NCBI GenBank assembly: GCA_937928635.1
Contig: CALFWM010000008.1
Location: 160,001 to 224,000 of the forward strand
Origin: an uncultured Sulfitobacter sp.
GTDB lineage: Bacteria; Pseudomonadota; Alphaproteobacteria; Rhodobacterales; Rhodobacteraceae
Direction of reading: 5' to 3'
Length of the DNA: 64,000 nucleotides
Below, piece by piece: positions 36,350-44,511 of this stretch. Position numbers and translations under genes: made by a program. Position 1 is the stretch's first letter. Each line of letters begins with the position of its first letter. The notes below the pieces were generated by a model, which saw nothing but the letters and a program-made list of their open reading frames with translations, did no database searches and was not told the DNA's origin.

Positions 36350-38335
36350 ATGGGAGGACGACCATTGGCTCAGACGCTGGCACGCGCTGAGGGACCGCAA
36401 TCGGTCCCGGCGCTTTTGCATCGTAATGCAAAGCAGTTCACGGATGCCCCCGCGTACCGTGAAAAGGAATATGGCATCTGGCAAAGCTGGAGCTGGAGCC
36501 AGACCCGTGATGAGGTTGAGGCGCTTGCGCTGGGCCTGTTGGAACAGGGTGTCAACGAGGGGGATTTCATCGCCATCATCGGGCGCAACCGGCCCTATTT
36601 GTATTGGGCGATGGTTTCGGCGCAGATGGTTGGCGCGGTGCCCGTACCGCTCTACCAGGACGCCAATGCAGAGGAAATGGCCTATGTGATGAACCATTGT
36701 GGCGCGCGCTTTGCCATTGTGGGCGATCAGGAGCAGGTCGACAAAATCATCGAGGTACAGGAGGGCCTTCCGAACTTTGAGCAGATGATCTATCTTGATC
36801 CCCGGGGCCTGCGCAAATACGATCATACCGCCCTGACCCAATATGCTAATGTTCAGGAATTGGGCCGCCAGCACCGCGAAAAACACATCACAGAACTGGA
36901 AGCGCGCCAGGCCAAGCTGGATTACGACAGCACCGGGGTGATGCTCTATACCTCTGGCACAACGGGCAAGCCCAAAGGCGTTGTCCTGTCCAACCGCAAC
37001 ATCATTGAAACCGCCAAATCGAGCTCTGATTTTGACGGGCTGCGCCAAACTGATGACATTCTGGCCTATCTGCCGATGGCCTGGGTGGGTGATTTCATCT
37101 TTTCCGTGGGTCAGGCGATGTGGACGGGCTTTTGCACCAATTGCCCCGAAAGTGCGGACACGATGCATGTGGACCTGCGCGAAATCGGGCCGACCTATTA
37201 TTTTGCCCCACCGCGTGTTTTTGAGACACAGCTGACCAATGTGATGATCCGTATGGAGGATGCCGGGCGGTTCAAGAAAGGGCTGTTTGACCACTTCATG
37301 GCGCATGCCCGCAAAGTGGGGCCGGATCTGCTTGATGGGAAAACCGTCAGCTTTGGTGACAGGCTTAGGTACAAACTGGGCGATCTCTGCGTTTATGGGC
37401 CATTGAAAAACACGCTTGGGTTCAGCCGGGTGCGCGTTGGCTACACGGCCGGTGAGGCGATTGGGCCAGAGATTTTTGACTTTTACCGCTCGCTTGGGAT
37501 CAACCTGAAACAGCTTTACGGGCAGACCGAAGCGACCGTGTTTATCACCGCACAACCGGATGGAGAGGTGCGATCAGACACGGTTGGCGTGACCTGCCCG
37601 GGTGTGGAGTTGAAAATCGCGGACAATGGTGAGGTGTTTTACCGTTCACCCGGCGTGTTTGTTGAATACTACAAAAATGCAGAAAGCACCGCAGATACCA
37701 AAAACCCTGAGGGTTGGGTGGCCACGGGCGATGCGGGATTTATCGAAGAAGACACCGGCCATCTGCGCATCATTGACCGGGCCAAGGATGTTGGTCAAAT
37801 GGCCAACGGATCGCTGTTTGCGCCCAAATACGTTGAAAACAAGCTGAAGTTCTTTCCCAATGTGCTGGAGGCCGTGGTTTTTGGCAACGGACGGGACGCA
37901 TGCACGGCATTCATCAACATTGACCTCACGGCGGTGGGCAACTGGGCGGAACGTAACAACATCGGCTACGCCTCCTATCAGGAACTGGCCGGACATCCGC
38001 AGGTGCTTGCCACGATCCAAAGCCATGTGGAGGAGGTCAACGCCTCCGTCGCGCAGGACGAGATGCTGTCGGGGTGCCAGATCCATCGGTTTGTGGTGCT
38101 GCACAAGGAGCTGGATGCGGACGACGGTGAATTGACCCGCACCCGCAAAGTACGTCGTCGTATCATCGAAGAGAAATATGCGGAGGTGATTGCAGCGCTT
38201 TATGACGGGTCGGCGCAGGTCAGCACAGAGACAGAAGTGACCTATGAAGATGGGCGCAAGGGATCAATCAAGGCCACGCTGGAAGTGCGCGATGCCAAGG
38301 TGATGCCAGTATCCCAAAAGATGGCTGCGGAATGA
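36350..38335 (+). CDS. AMP-dependent acyl-CoA synthetase/ligase
   Basis: A 661-residue ANL-superfamily enzyme that activates a carboxylic acid to its CoA thioester. Core motifs are LYTSGTTGKPKGVVLSNRN (A3), VGYTAGEAIGPE, LYGQTEATVF (A5), GWVATGDAGFIEEDTGHLRIIDRAKD (A7/A8) and an RTRKVRRR motif near the end (A10 region). The long size is like long-chain fatty acyl-CoA synthetases. Start is uncertain: GTG 36344, ATG 36350, or TTG 36365 with GGGAGGA six bases ahead. It heads the ABC transporter operon, so it probably acts on the transported compound. Confidence 0.88.
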   Translation: MGGRPLAQTLARAEGPQSVPALLHRNAKQFTDAPAYREKEYGIWQSWSWSQTRDEVEALALGLLEQGVNEGDFIAIIGRNRPYLYWAMVSAQMVGAVPVPLYQDANAEEMAYVMNHCGARFAIVGDQEQVDKIIEVQEGLPNFEQMIYLDPRGLRKYDHTALTQYANVQELGRQHREKHITELEARQAKLDYDSTGVMLYTSGTTGKPKGVVLSNRNIIETAKSSSDFDGLRQTDDILAYLPMAWVGDFIFSVGQAMWTGFCTNCPESADTMHVDLREIGPTYYFAPPRVFETQLTNVMIRMEDAGRFKKGLFDHFMAHARKVGPDLLDGKTVSFGDRLRYKLGDLCVYGPLKNTLGFSRVRVGYTAGEAIGPEIFDFYRSLGINLKQLYGQTEATVFITAQPDGEVRSDTVGVTCPGVELKIADNGEVFYRSPGVFVEYYKNAESTADTKNPEGWVATGDAGFIEEDTGHLRIIDRAKDVGQMANGSLFAPKYVENKLKFFPNVLEAVVFGNGRDACTAFINIDLTAVGNWAERNNIGYASYQELAGHPQVLATIQSHVEEVNASVAQDEMLSGCQIHRFVVLHKELDADDGELTRTRKVRRRIIEEKYAEVIAALYDGSAQVSTETEVTYEDGRKGSIKATLEVRDAKVMPVSQKMAAE

Positions 38336-38428
38336 GATCGGTCCTGCGACGCGCGTCTGCGACGACGCCCCGCCCGCCCTCCCGAATTGGGATGAACGGT
38401 GGTGTTGCGTATATGGCTGACAGCAGGA

Positions 38429-38455
38429 TTGAGTTTATTGGAAGGGTGAAACATG
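38429..38455 (+). repeat. Copy 3 of the GGAAGGG repeat
   Basis: Identical to the copy at 44485 over 27 bases, including the ATG at 38453. That ATG is out of frame with the following gene and meets a stop after ten codons. A GTG inside the repeat (38446) is in frame and starts a good signal peptide. Confidence 0.9.
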
Positions 38456-39006
38456 GCCTTTTTGCTGTTGTTCTGGCCGGGCTGACCGCAGTGCCTGTTG
38501 CCGCCGATGCAGGGGTTCAAGCCGCCGCGCGTCTTTCGGTGCAGGTATGGGCGCACTATTGCGTGATGCCGTTGCTGGCGGGGGCGCCCCTTACGCCGGG
38601 GTTGGAAGCGCTGGAGAGACGATCAGCTTCGCAGAAAAATGTGACGCGTGAATGGTGGGTCGGGCATGGAACCATTCTGGCAGAAATGCGCGCCAAAAAT
38701 GGCGAGTCGGGGTGTTATGTTACCATGTCACCGGGCCAGCGGGCCACGCAGAAAACCCTGCGCATTGTAGAGCAGAACTTTGATGTCATGATGCATGCTG
38801 GCGTGTTGGCAGAACACTTTGAACGCGTTGTGCCCTGTGCGGATATTCAGGATCATATTGTGATGTTTGAAAGCAAGGCAGCCAATCCCAACGGGTATTT
38901 TGTCAAAGCGTTTTTGAACACCAGGGATGATCTCGGTTTTTTGCATCTTGTCGGTGCAGAGGCAGATAGAAAACCACATTCCTGCCCTTCCAAGGAGGAG
39001 TCCTGA
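38446..39006 (+). CDS. Hypothetical secreted protein, four cysteines
   Basis: I do not recognise a family. From GTG 38446 the product is 186 residues with a clean signal peptide (MKHGLFAVVLAGLTAVPVAADA). Cysteines occur in VWAHYCVMP, ESGCYVTM, VVPCADI and KPHSCPSK, a spacing that would allow two disulfides. An upstream ATG (38414) or the first ATG at 38332 would extend it into repeat-derived sequence (EFIGRVK). The spacing of GGAAGG to the GTG is too short to be ideal, so the start is uncertain. It sits between the CoA ligase and the LivG-like ATPase, co-directional. Confidence 0.6.
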   Translation: MKHGLFAVVLAGLTAVPVAADAGVQAAARLSVQVWAHYCVMPLLAGAPLTPGLEALERRSASQKNVTREWWVGHGTILAEMRAKNGESGCYVTMSPGQRATQKTLRIVEQNFDVMMHAGVLAEHFERVVPCADIQDHIVMFESKAANPNGYFVKAFLNTRDDLGFLHLVGAEADRKPHSCPSKEES

Positions 39007-39008
39007 GC

Positions 39009-39827
39009 ATGTTTGATCAGGTCGAAAACTACGTTACCGCCGATGGGCGCACCATTGGGCCCGTCGTGATGGAGATGAAAAATATCACCCTTCGGTTTGG
39101 CGGGGTGGAGGCGATCAAGGACATTTCCTTTGATATTCGTGAGGGCGAAATTCGCGCCATCATCGGGCCCAATGGGGCGGGCAAATCCTCCATGCTCAAT
39201 GTGATCTCCGGCTTTTATGTCCCGCAGGAGGGTGAGGTCTGGTACAAAGGGGCCCGCCGCGCGCTAATGAAGCCGTTTCAGGTCGCACAGCAGGGCATCG
39301 CGCGGACCTTTCAGAACATCGCCTTGTTTGAGGGAATGAGCGTGCTCGACAATGTCATGACCGGGCGGCTCACGCATATGAAAACCGGCTTGTTTGCGCA
39401 GTCCCTTTGGAAGGGCAAAGCCGAGAAAGAAGAGATAGAAAACCGGGAAGTCGCTGAAAAGATTATTGATTTTCTAGAGATTCAGGCCATTCGTAAGACC
39501 CCCGTGGCGCGTTTGCCCTATGGGTTGAAAAAGCGCGTGGAGCTGGCGCGGGCATTGGCGGCGGAGCCGTCGCTGCTGTTGCTGGATGAACCCATGGCGG
39601 GGATGAACGTTGAGGAAAAAGAGGACATGAGCCGCTTTATCCTCGATGTGAACGATGAATTTGGCACCACGATTGCGTTGATTGAGCATGACATGGGCGT
39701 GGTCATGGACCTCAGTGACCGGGTGGTCGTGATGGATTATGGCCGCCGCATTGGGGACGGTACGCCCGATGAAGTGCGCAACAATCAGGAGGTGATTGAT
39801 GCGTATTTGGGGGTGGCGCATGACTGA
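39009..39827 (+). CDS. LivG-type ABC transporter ATP-binding protein
   Basis: A 272-residue ATPase of the branched-chain amino acid (HAAT) type. Walker A GPNGAGKSS, Q-loop GIARTFQNIALFEG, Walker B LLLLDEPMAGMN and the switch histidine in ALIEHDMGVVMDLSDRVVVMDYG are all present. The signature LPYGLKKRVELAR matches the LivG version rather than LSGG. The start follows the preceding stop with two bases between them and has GGAGGAG upstream. It pairs with the LivF-type ATPase at 44509. Confidence 0.92.
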   Translation: MFDQVENYVTADGRTIGPVVMEMKNITLRFGGVEAIKDISFDIREGEIRAIIGPNGAGKSSMLNVISGFYVPQEGEVWYKGARRALMKPFQVAQQGIARTFQNIALFEGMSVLDNVMTGRLTHMKTGLFAQSLWKGKAEKEEIENREVAEKIIDFLEIQAIRKTPVARLPYGLKKRVELARALAAEPSLLLLDEPMAGMNVEEKEDMSRFILDVNDEFGTTIALIEHDMGVVMDLSDRVVVMDYGRRIGDGTPDEVRNNQEVIDAYLGVAHD

Positions 39828-40467
39828 TTTTTGTGAGGTGCGTGATGGGTGCGAGCACCCATCCTACGGGGTTTTGGGACATCGGTATCACGTCGGTATT
39901 TTGTCGGTATGGGGTCGGTGCGTTTTCACTTCGTGTGCGCTTCTCTTTTCTGGTGTGGTTAGCAAAGCTGAGCAATTAGTAGAACATCAGACGAACGCTG
40001 CACTAAGCGCATTCTACGGATTTTGTCTGACAGATGAGTTCGACGCAACCAAAGTAGCCTCTTTTGCAAAGAACCTTGGCTGGGGTAGAATTCCCGAAAA
40101 CCAAATGCGCCACCTCGTTCCAAAAACTGAAGTGGAGTACCAATTTTTTGACGGCTACGTTTTTTTATCTCCCGACGACCCGCCAGTGCCTATGGCGGTA
40201 TTTTCTGGTCTAGAGGTCGCTGGAAATGAAGAAGTACATCACTGTTCCTTTTTCTTTCGCGATGTTCACGTCAATGAATTCACCTCCGGATTTATTGAGG
40301 ATTCTGGGGCAACTTTCTTGTCTGATGATGGGCCAATCGGCGCGATTGCCGAATTCTATCAACTAGCCGAATTCCCGAAGAGTTTAGTACTTATCGAAAG
40401 TGAAAAGCGAAATACGCGAGGACTGCGTGCTAGCTTCCTTTTGCGAAAACCGAAAGGATCGGAATAA
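39820..40467 (+). CDS. Orphan ORF of unknown function inserted in the liv operon
   Basis: No family is recognised. The ORF (215 codons from ATG 39820, start uncertain) begins within the end of the LivG gene, and its early codons are the REP hairpin at 39844-39868 (DGCEHPSYG). A hydrophobic stretch (CVFTSCALLFSGVVSKA) could be a signal peptide for a start near 39900. The rest is acidic, with EVEYQFFDGYVFLSPDDPP and FYQLAEFPKSLVLIESEKRN. GC content is visibly lower than its neighbours. Its stop overlaps the next start as TAATG, so it could couple into the permease. Confidence 0.55.
   Translation: MTDFCEVRDGCEHPSYGVLGHRYHVGILSVWGRCVFTSCALLFSGVVSKAEQLVEHQTNAALSAFYGFCLTDEFDATKVASFAKNLGWGRIPENQMRHLVPKTEVEYQFFDGYVFLSPDDPPVPMAVFSGLEVAGNEEVHHCSFFFRDVHVNEFTSGFIEDSGATFLSDDGPIGAIAEFYQLAEFPKSLVLIESEKRNTRGLRASFLLRKPKGSE
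39844..39868 (-). repeat. REP-like hairpin, family A, copy 1
   Basis: GATGGGTGC (39844-39852) pairs perfectly with GCACCCATC (39855-39863) around GA, followed by CTACG. Read on the minus strand this is GTAG, then the stem-loop, the usual plan of bacterial REP elements. An identical element occurs at 41554-41578. Confidence 0.8.
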
Positions 40468-41474
40468 TGCCTGAACAACTCGTCTATACCTTCGAGGTTT
40501 TCCTGAACGGGCTGATGGCCGGGGTGCTTTATGCGCTGGTCGCTTTGGGGTTTGTGCTGATCTACAAGGCGTCGGGGATTTTCAATTATGCGCAAGGGGT
40601 CATGGCGCTGTTTGCGGCGATGACCTTGGTCGGCATCCAGAACGGGCAGGTGCCCTTTGCCCATTTGATCAACGCGATTTTCGGGACGGAGATCCACCAC
40701 TTTGGCTGGCATGTGCACTCAATCATTGCGATTGCCCTGACGGTGGTGGTGATGATCGCGCTGGCCTGGGCGGTGCAGCGGTTTGTGTTCCGACATCTGG
40801 TGGGCCAGGAACCGATCCTGCTGTTTATGGCGACCATTGGTCTGGCGTATTTCATGGAAGGTGTCGCGGATCTGATGTGGGGGTCGGACATCAAGACCCT
40901 CAATGTCTGTGCCGCAGAGGGGACCTGTTTGCCGCAAGGCATGAACGTCTGGTTTGAAGGCTCTACTTACGAGGCCTGGGGCACGGGCGTGTTTGTCGAT
41001 AACCTTGATATTGTCGCTTCCATCGTGGCTGCGGTGCTGGTGATCGGGTTGGTGATGTTTGCGCAATACACCAAGCAGGGCCGCGCGATGCGCGCTGTGG
41101 CGGATGACCATCAGGCGGCCTTGTCTGTGGGCGTGTCGCTGAACTTTATCTGGGTGTTGGTGTGGTCCTTGGCGGGGTTCGTGGCCTTGGTGGCCGGGAT
41201 CATGTGGGGCGCGAAATCAGGGGTGCAGTTTTCGCTGTCGTTGATTGCTTTGAAGGCCTTGCCGGTGCTGATGCTGGGTGGGTTCACCTCCATTCCCGGC
41301 GCGATCATTGGTGGTTTGATTATTGGGGTTGGGGAGAAGTTGTTCGAGTTCCTGATTGGGGCTCCGTACCTTGGGGGGGCCACGGAGAACTGGTTTGCCT
41401 ATATGCTGGCGCTTTTGTTCCTGGTGTTCAGGCCTCAGGGGTTGTTTGGGGAGAAGATCATTGAGCGTGTTTGA
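40467..41474 (+). CDS. LivH-type ABC transporter permease
   Basis: A 335-residue membrane subunit of the branched-chain amino acid family: LNGLMAGVLYALVALGFVLIYKASGIFNYAQGVMAL at the N-terminus and GGFTSIPGAIIGGLIIGVGE near the C-terminus are family signatures. Eight or so helices are visible, with an external loop containing two cysteines (NVCAAEGTCLPQG). ATG 40467 shares a base with the preceding TAA. A large nested hairpin begins in its stop codon. Confidence 0.92.
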   Translation: MPEQLVYTFEVFLNGLMAGVLYALVALGFVLIYKASGIFNYAQGVMALFAAMTLVGIQNGQVPFAHLINAIFGTEIHHFGWHVHSIIAIALTVVVMIALAWAVQRFVFRHLVGQEPILLFMATIGLAYFMEGVADLMWGSDIKTLNVCAAEGTCLPQGMNVWFEGSTYEAWGTGVFVDNLDIVASIVAAVLVIGLVMFAQYTKQGRAMRAVADDHQAALSVGVSLNFIWVLVWSLAGFVALVAGIMWGAKSGVQFSLSLIALKALPVLMLGGFTSIPGAIIGGLIIGVGEKLFEFLIGAPYLGGATENWFAYMLALLFLVFRPQGLFGEKIIERV

Positions 41475-41519
41475 ACAGGCTTCCCGGAAACTGTCCGGGG
41501 GACAGTTTCGCCTGTTCAA
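41471..41519. terminator. Nested hairpin overlapping the livH stop
   Basis: Outer arms of ten bases (41471-41480 with 41510-41519) and inner arms of ten bases (41487-41496 with 41500-41509) pair perfectly, with a three-base GGG loop and a six-base bulge on the left. The livH stop codon (41472-41474) is in the outer arm. No T-run follows; it may dampen readthrough into the rest of the operon or protect the 3' end of the message. Confidence 0.65.
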
Positions 41520-41553
41520 AGGGCGGAGCCCCGGATGGATGCAGGCGCTGGAT

Positions 41554-41578
41554 GATGGGTGCGAGCACCCATCCTACG
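41554..41578 (-). repeat. REP-like hairpin, family A, copy 2
   Basis: Identical to the element at 39844-39868: nine-base stem, GA loop and CTACG tail on the plus strand. It lies 54 bases upstream of the small membrane ORF. Confidence 0.8.
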
Positions 41579-41631
41579 GAACTATATTGTTTAGCAATGT
41601 CCCGAAAACGGCCCCAACAGAAAGTCGGATA

Positions 41632-41997
41632 ATGATGTTTGTCGTTTCAGCCATTGGTGTCTTGTTGGCGCTTTTCACAATGTTCCTGTTCTTTGTCGGC
41701 ATAGCGATCGGTATGTCTTACCATCCTGACCTCGCCACGCAGTATTGGTTCACGCTGGCTGGCGCGGGAGTCGTGACGATTGCCGTGATCACTCTTTTGG
41801 TGAAGCATTCGTTTGCGCCTCCTCCTCATCGCTTCACATCTCTGACAACTGCCATATTGGGTTCCATTTTTATGATTGGTGGGTTTGGTCTGATGGTGAC
41901 TGACATGGGTGACGCGCTTGCATATTTGGCACCAGCAGTTCTGGGCCTTTGCATGTTGATTGTGTCTGTGGCGTCTTTGAAGAAAGGTGAGAAATAA
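41632..41997 (+). CDS. Small orphan membrane protein in the liv operon
   Basis: A 121-residue protein with four predicted helices (VSAIGVLLALFTMFLFFVGIAIG, WFTLAGAGVVTIAVITLLV, TTAILGSIFMIGGFGLMV and LAYLAPAVLGLCMLIVSVASL). No family is recognised. ATG 41632 or 41635 is chosen because upstream codons are non-conserved-looking and run into the REP element. As with the ORF at 39820, its TAA overlaps the next ATG (TAATG). Base composition is less GC-rich than the liv genes. Confidence 0.6.
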   Translation: MMFVVSAIGVLLALFTMFLFFVGIAIGMSYHPDLATQYWFTLAGAGVVTIAVITLLVKHSFAPPPHRFTSLTTAILGSIFMIGGFGLMVTDMGDALAYLAPAVLGLCMLIVSVASLKKGEK

Positions 41998-43073
41998 TGT
42001 TCTACCGTGAAGCAGGCGATTTTTCGTCAACCTACGCACAAGACCAGCAGACCTTTCCGATCAAGTTTGATCGCTGGCGCTATTATGCGGTCTTGTTCAT
42101 TGCCATCGTGATCGTGCCCTTTGTGGTCAATGACTACTGGGTGAACTCGATCTTCATGCCCTTCCTGATCTACGCAATTGCCGCCATCGGTCTGAACATT
42201 CTGGTGGGCTATTGCGGGCAGGTGAGCCTTGGCACCGGGGGGTTCATGGCGGTGGGGGCCTATGCCTGCTACAAACTCATGACCGCTTTTCCCGATGTGT
42301 CGATGTTTGTGCATGTGCTGCTGGCCGGGGTGATCACCGCCGGGGTGGGGGTGTTGTTTGGCCTGCCGTCCTTGAGGATCAAGGGGTTTTACCTCGCCGT
42401 GGCGACGCTGGCCGCGCAGTTCTTTCTGGTGTGGCTCTTCAACCGGTTCCCGTGGTTTTACAACTACTCCGCCTCCGGTCAGATCAACGCGCCGGAGCGC
42501 GATACCTTTGGCATCATCATCGTGGGCCCCAACACAGAGGCCTGGGCGGCCTATATGTTCTGCCTGATCTTCACCATCGCCAGTGCCATTGTGGCGCGCA
42601 ACATGACGCGTGGGGCAACGGGGCGCAAATGGATGGCCATTCGTGATATGGACATTGCCGCCGAGATCATCGGGGTGAACCCGCTCAAGGCCAAGCTGAC
42701 CGCCTTTGCGGTGAGCAGCTTTTTCATCGGCATCTCGGGCGCGCTGTTCTTTGCGATCTATCTGGGCGCGGTTGAGGTGGGCGAAGTGTTTGGCATCCAG
42801 AAGTCCTTTCTGGTGCTGTTCATGATCATCATTGGTGGCTTGGGCAGTATCTTTGGCAGCTTTGCCGGTGCGGCGTTTCTGGTGATCCTGCCGGTGCTGC
42901 TCAAGATCGTGGGTGTGGATTGGCTGGGCTGGCCCACGGACATCGTTGCGCATTTGCTGTTTGTGATTGTTGGCGCGCTGATCGTGATCTTTCTGATCGC
43001 TGAACCACATGGCATCGCGCAGCTGTGGCGTGTGGCCAAGGAGAAACTGAGATTGTGGCCGTTCCCGCATTAG
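41997..43073 (+). CDS. LivM-type ABC transporter permease
   Basis: The 358-residue second permease: FLIYAIAAIGLNILVGYCGQVSLGTGGFMAVGAYA, GLPSLRIKGFYLAVATLAAQFF, RDMDIAAEIIGVNPLKAKLTAFAVSSFFIGISGAL and FMIIIGGLGSIFGSFAGAAFLV are LivM signatures. A long loop after helix 4 (FNRFPWFYNYSASGQINAPERDTFG) may line the substrate route. ATG 41997 shares a base with the preceding stop codon; AAAGG lies just before it. Confidence 0.92.
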   Translation: MFYREAGDFSSTYAQDQQTFPIKFDRWRYYAVLFIAIVIVPFVVNDYWVNSIFMPFLIYAIAAIGLNILVGYCGQVSLGTGGFMAVGAYACYKLMTAFPDVSMFVHVLLAGVITAGVGVLFGLPSLRIKGFYLAVATLAAQFFLVWLFNRFPWFYNYSASGQINAPERDTFGIIIVGPNTEAWAAYMFCLIFTIASAIVARNMTRGATGRKWMAIRDMDIAAEIIGVNPLKAKLTAFAVSSFFIGISGALFFAIYLGAVEVGEVFGIQKSFLVLFMIIIGGLGSIFGSFAGAAFLVILPVLLKIVGVDWLGWPTDIVAHLLFVIVGALIVIFLIAEPHGIAQLWRVAKEKLRLWPFPH

Positions 43074-43091
43074 CGGGGGCCATGGAAGAAC

Positions 43092-43116
43092 GGTGCGCAT
43101 GAATGCGCACCCTACG
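43092..43116 (-). repeat. REP-like hairpin, family B, copy 1
   Basis: GGTGCGCAT (43092-43100) pairs with ATGCGCACC (43103-43111) around GA, followed by CTACG. Located between the LivM and substrate-binding protein genes. Confidence 0.8.
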
Positions 43117-43154
43117 TAGCGAAGTCGGATAAAATCCAAGGGAGGAAAACACCG

Positions 43155-44438
43155 ATGAAATATAGACTAGGTACATATGCCGTGGCCGCCATGATGGCTG
43201 CCAGCCCTGTGATGGCGGACCTTGTGTTCCCAAGCTTGAGCTATCGCACAGGTCCTTATGCGGCAGGTGGTATCCCGTTTGCGGATGGCTATGCCGATTA
43301 CTTTACCCTGCTCAATGAGCGTGATGGTGGCATCGGCGGTGTTGAGGCGCGCGTGCTGGAGTGTGAGACGGGCTACAACACCGAAAAAGGTGTTGAATGC
43401 TATGAAAGCACCAAAGGCGAAGGTGCCTTGGTCTATCAGCCGCTCTCCACCGGCATCACCTACCAGCTGATCCCAAAAGCGACGGCAGATGACATTCCGA
43501 TCCACTCCATGGGGTATGGCCGGACGTCAGCGGCAAACGGGGATGTGTTCAGCCACGTGTTCAACTATCCGGGCAACTACTGGCATGGTGCCTCTGGTGT
43601 GATCAATTACCTGCTGGAAGCCCACAACGGTGACCTGAACGGTAAGAAAATCGCGCTGGTCTATCACAACTCTGCCTACGGCAAGGAGCCGATCCGCACG
43701 TTGGAAGAGCTGGCCAAGAAGCACGGCTTTGAGCTGAGCCTGCTGCCGGTGGATCACCCCGGTCAGGAGCAGAAATCACAGTGGCTGCAGATCCGCCGTG
43801 AAAAGCCTGACAATGTTGTCATGTGGGGCTGGGGCGTAATGAACCAGGTGGCGATCCAGGAAGCGGCCAACATCCGCTATCCGATGGATCAGTTCATTGG
43901 TGTGTGGTGGTCCGGTGCGCAGCACGACGTGTTGCCAGCGGGTGACGCGGCCAATGGCTATAAGGCGATCACGTTTCACGCGGTGGGCAGCGACTATCCG
44001 CTGTTTGATGACATCAAGACGCATGTTGTCGACAAAGGCAAAGCTGCCGGTGCGGGCGATCAGATCGGTACGGTTCTTTATAACCGTGGCATCTATGCGG
44101 CGATGCTTGCCGCTGAGGCCGCCAAGGATGCGCAAGCCGCCACAGGCAATGCGGAAATCACTGCCGGTGACATGCGCGACGCGATGGAGAACCTCAACAT
44201 CACCGAAGAGCGCATGGCGGGTCTCGGCATGCCCGGCTTTGGTCCCTCCTTCCAGGTGTCCTGTGAAAACCACGGTGGCCCCGGTCTGGTGGGTGTTGCG
44301 CAGTGGGATGCGGGGGCCAAGACCTGGAGCCTGATCTCAGAGCTGAGTGCGCCTGATATGGACGTGATCCAGCCGTTGATTGCCGAGGATTCCGCAGCCT
44401 TTGCGGCGGAAAACAACATTGAGGGCAACTGCTCTTAA
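43155..44438 (+). CDS. LivK-type ABC transporter substrate-binding protein
   Basis: A 427-residue periplasmic protein with signal peptide MKYRLGTYAVAAMMAASPVMA and the two-lobe type I binding fold: FADGYADYFTLLNERDGGIGGVEARVLECETGYN, KKIALVYHNSAYGKEP, and FIGVWWSGAQHDVLPAGDAANGYKAITFHA. It is longer than amino-acid-specific LivJ/K proteins, and such forms in operons with CoA ligases often bind aromatic or aliphatic carboxylates. The ligand is not known. GGGAGGAAAACACC lies before the ATG. Confidence 0.9.
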   Translation: MKYRLGTYAVAAMMAASPVMADLVFPSLSYRTGPYAAGGIPFADGYADYFTLLNERDGGIGGVEARVLECETGYNTEKGVECYESTKGEGALVYQPLSTGITYQLIPKATADDIPIHSMGYGRTSAANGDVFSHVFNYPGNYWHGASGVINYLLEAHNGDLNGKKIALVYHNSAYGKEPIRTLEELAKKHGFELSLLPVDHPGQEQKSQWLQIRREKPDNVVMWGWGVMNQVAIQEAANIRYPMDQFIGVWWSGAQHDVLPAGDAANGYKAITFHAVGSDYPLFDDIKTHVVDKGKAAGAGDQIGTVLYNRGIYAAMLAAEAAKDAQAATGNAEITAGDMRDAMENLNITEERMAGLGMPGFGPSFQVSCENHGGPGLVGVAQWDAGAKTWSLISELSAPDMDVIQPLIAEDSAAFAAENNIEGNCS

Positions 44439-44452
44439 GAAGTGCTGACCCT

Positions 44453-44478
44453 CCGGCCGCTGCATGTGCGGCGGCCGG
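44453..44478 (+). terminator. Hairpin between the binding-protein and LivF genes
   Basis: CCGGCCGCTGC (44453-44463) pairs with GCGGCGGCCGG (44468-44478) through a four-base loop, with one G-T wobble. No T-run follows. Such hairpins behind binding-protein genes often stabilise the upstream mRNA and lower downstream expression. Confidence 0.6.
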
Positions 44479-44484
44479 GGGACT

Positions 44485-44511
44485 TTGAGTTTATTGGAAG
44501 GGTGAAACATG
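44485..44511 (+). repeat. Copy 4 of the GGAAGGG repeat, carrying the LivF start
   Basis: Contains GAGTTTATTGGAAGGGTGAA followed by ACATG. The ATG at 44509 is the probable start of the LivF gene and GGAAGGG sits six bases ahead of it, so the repeat appears to supply the ribosome-binding site. Confidence 0.9.
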
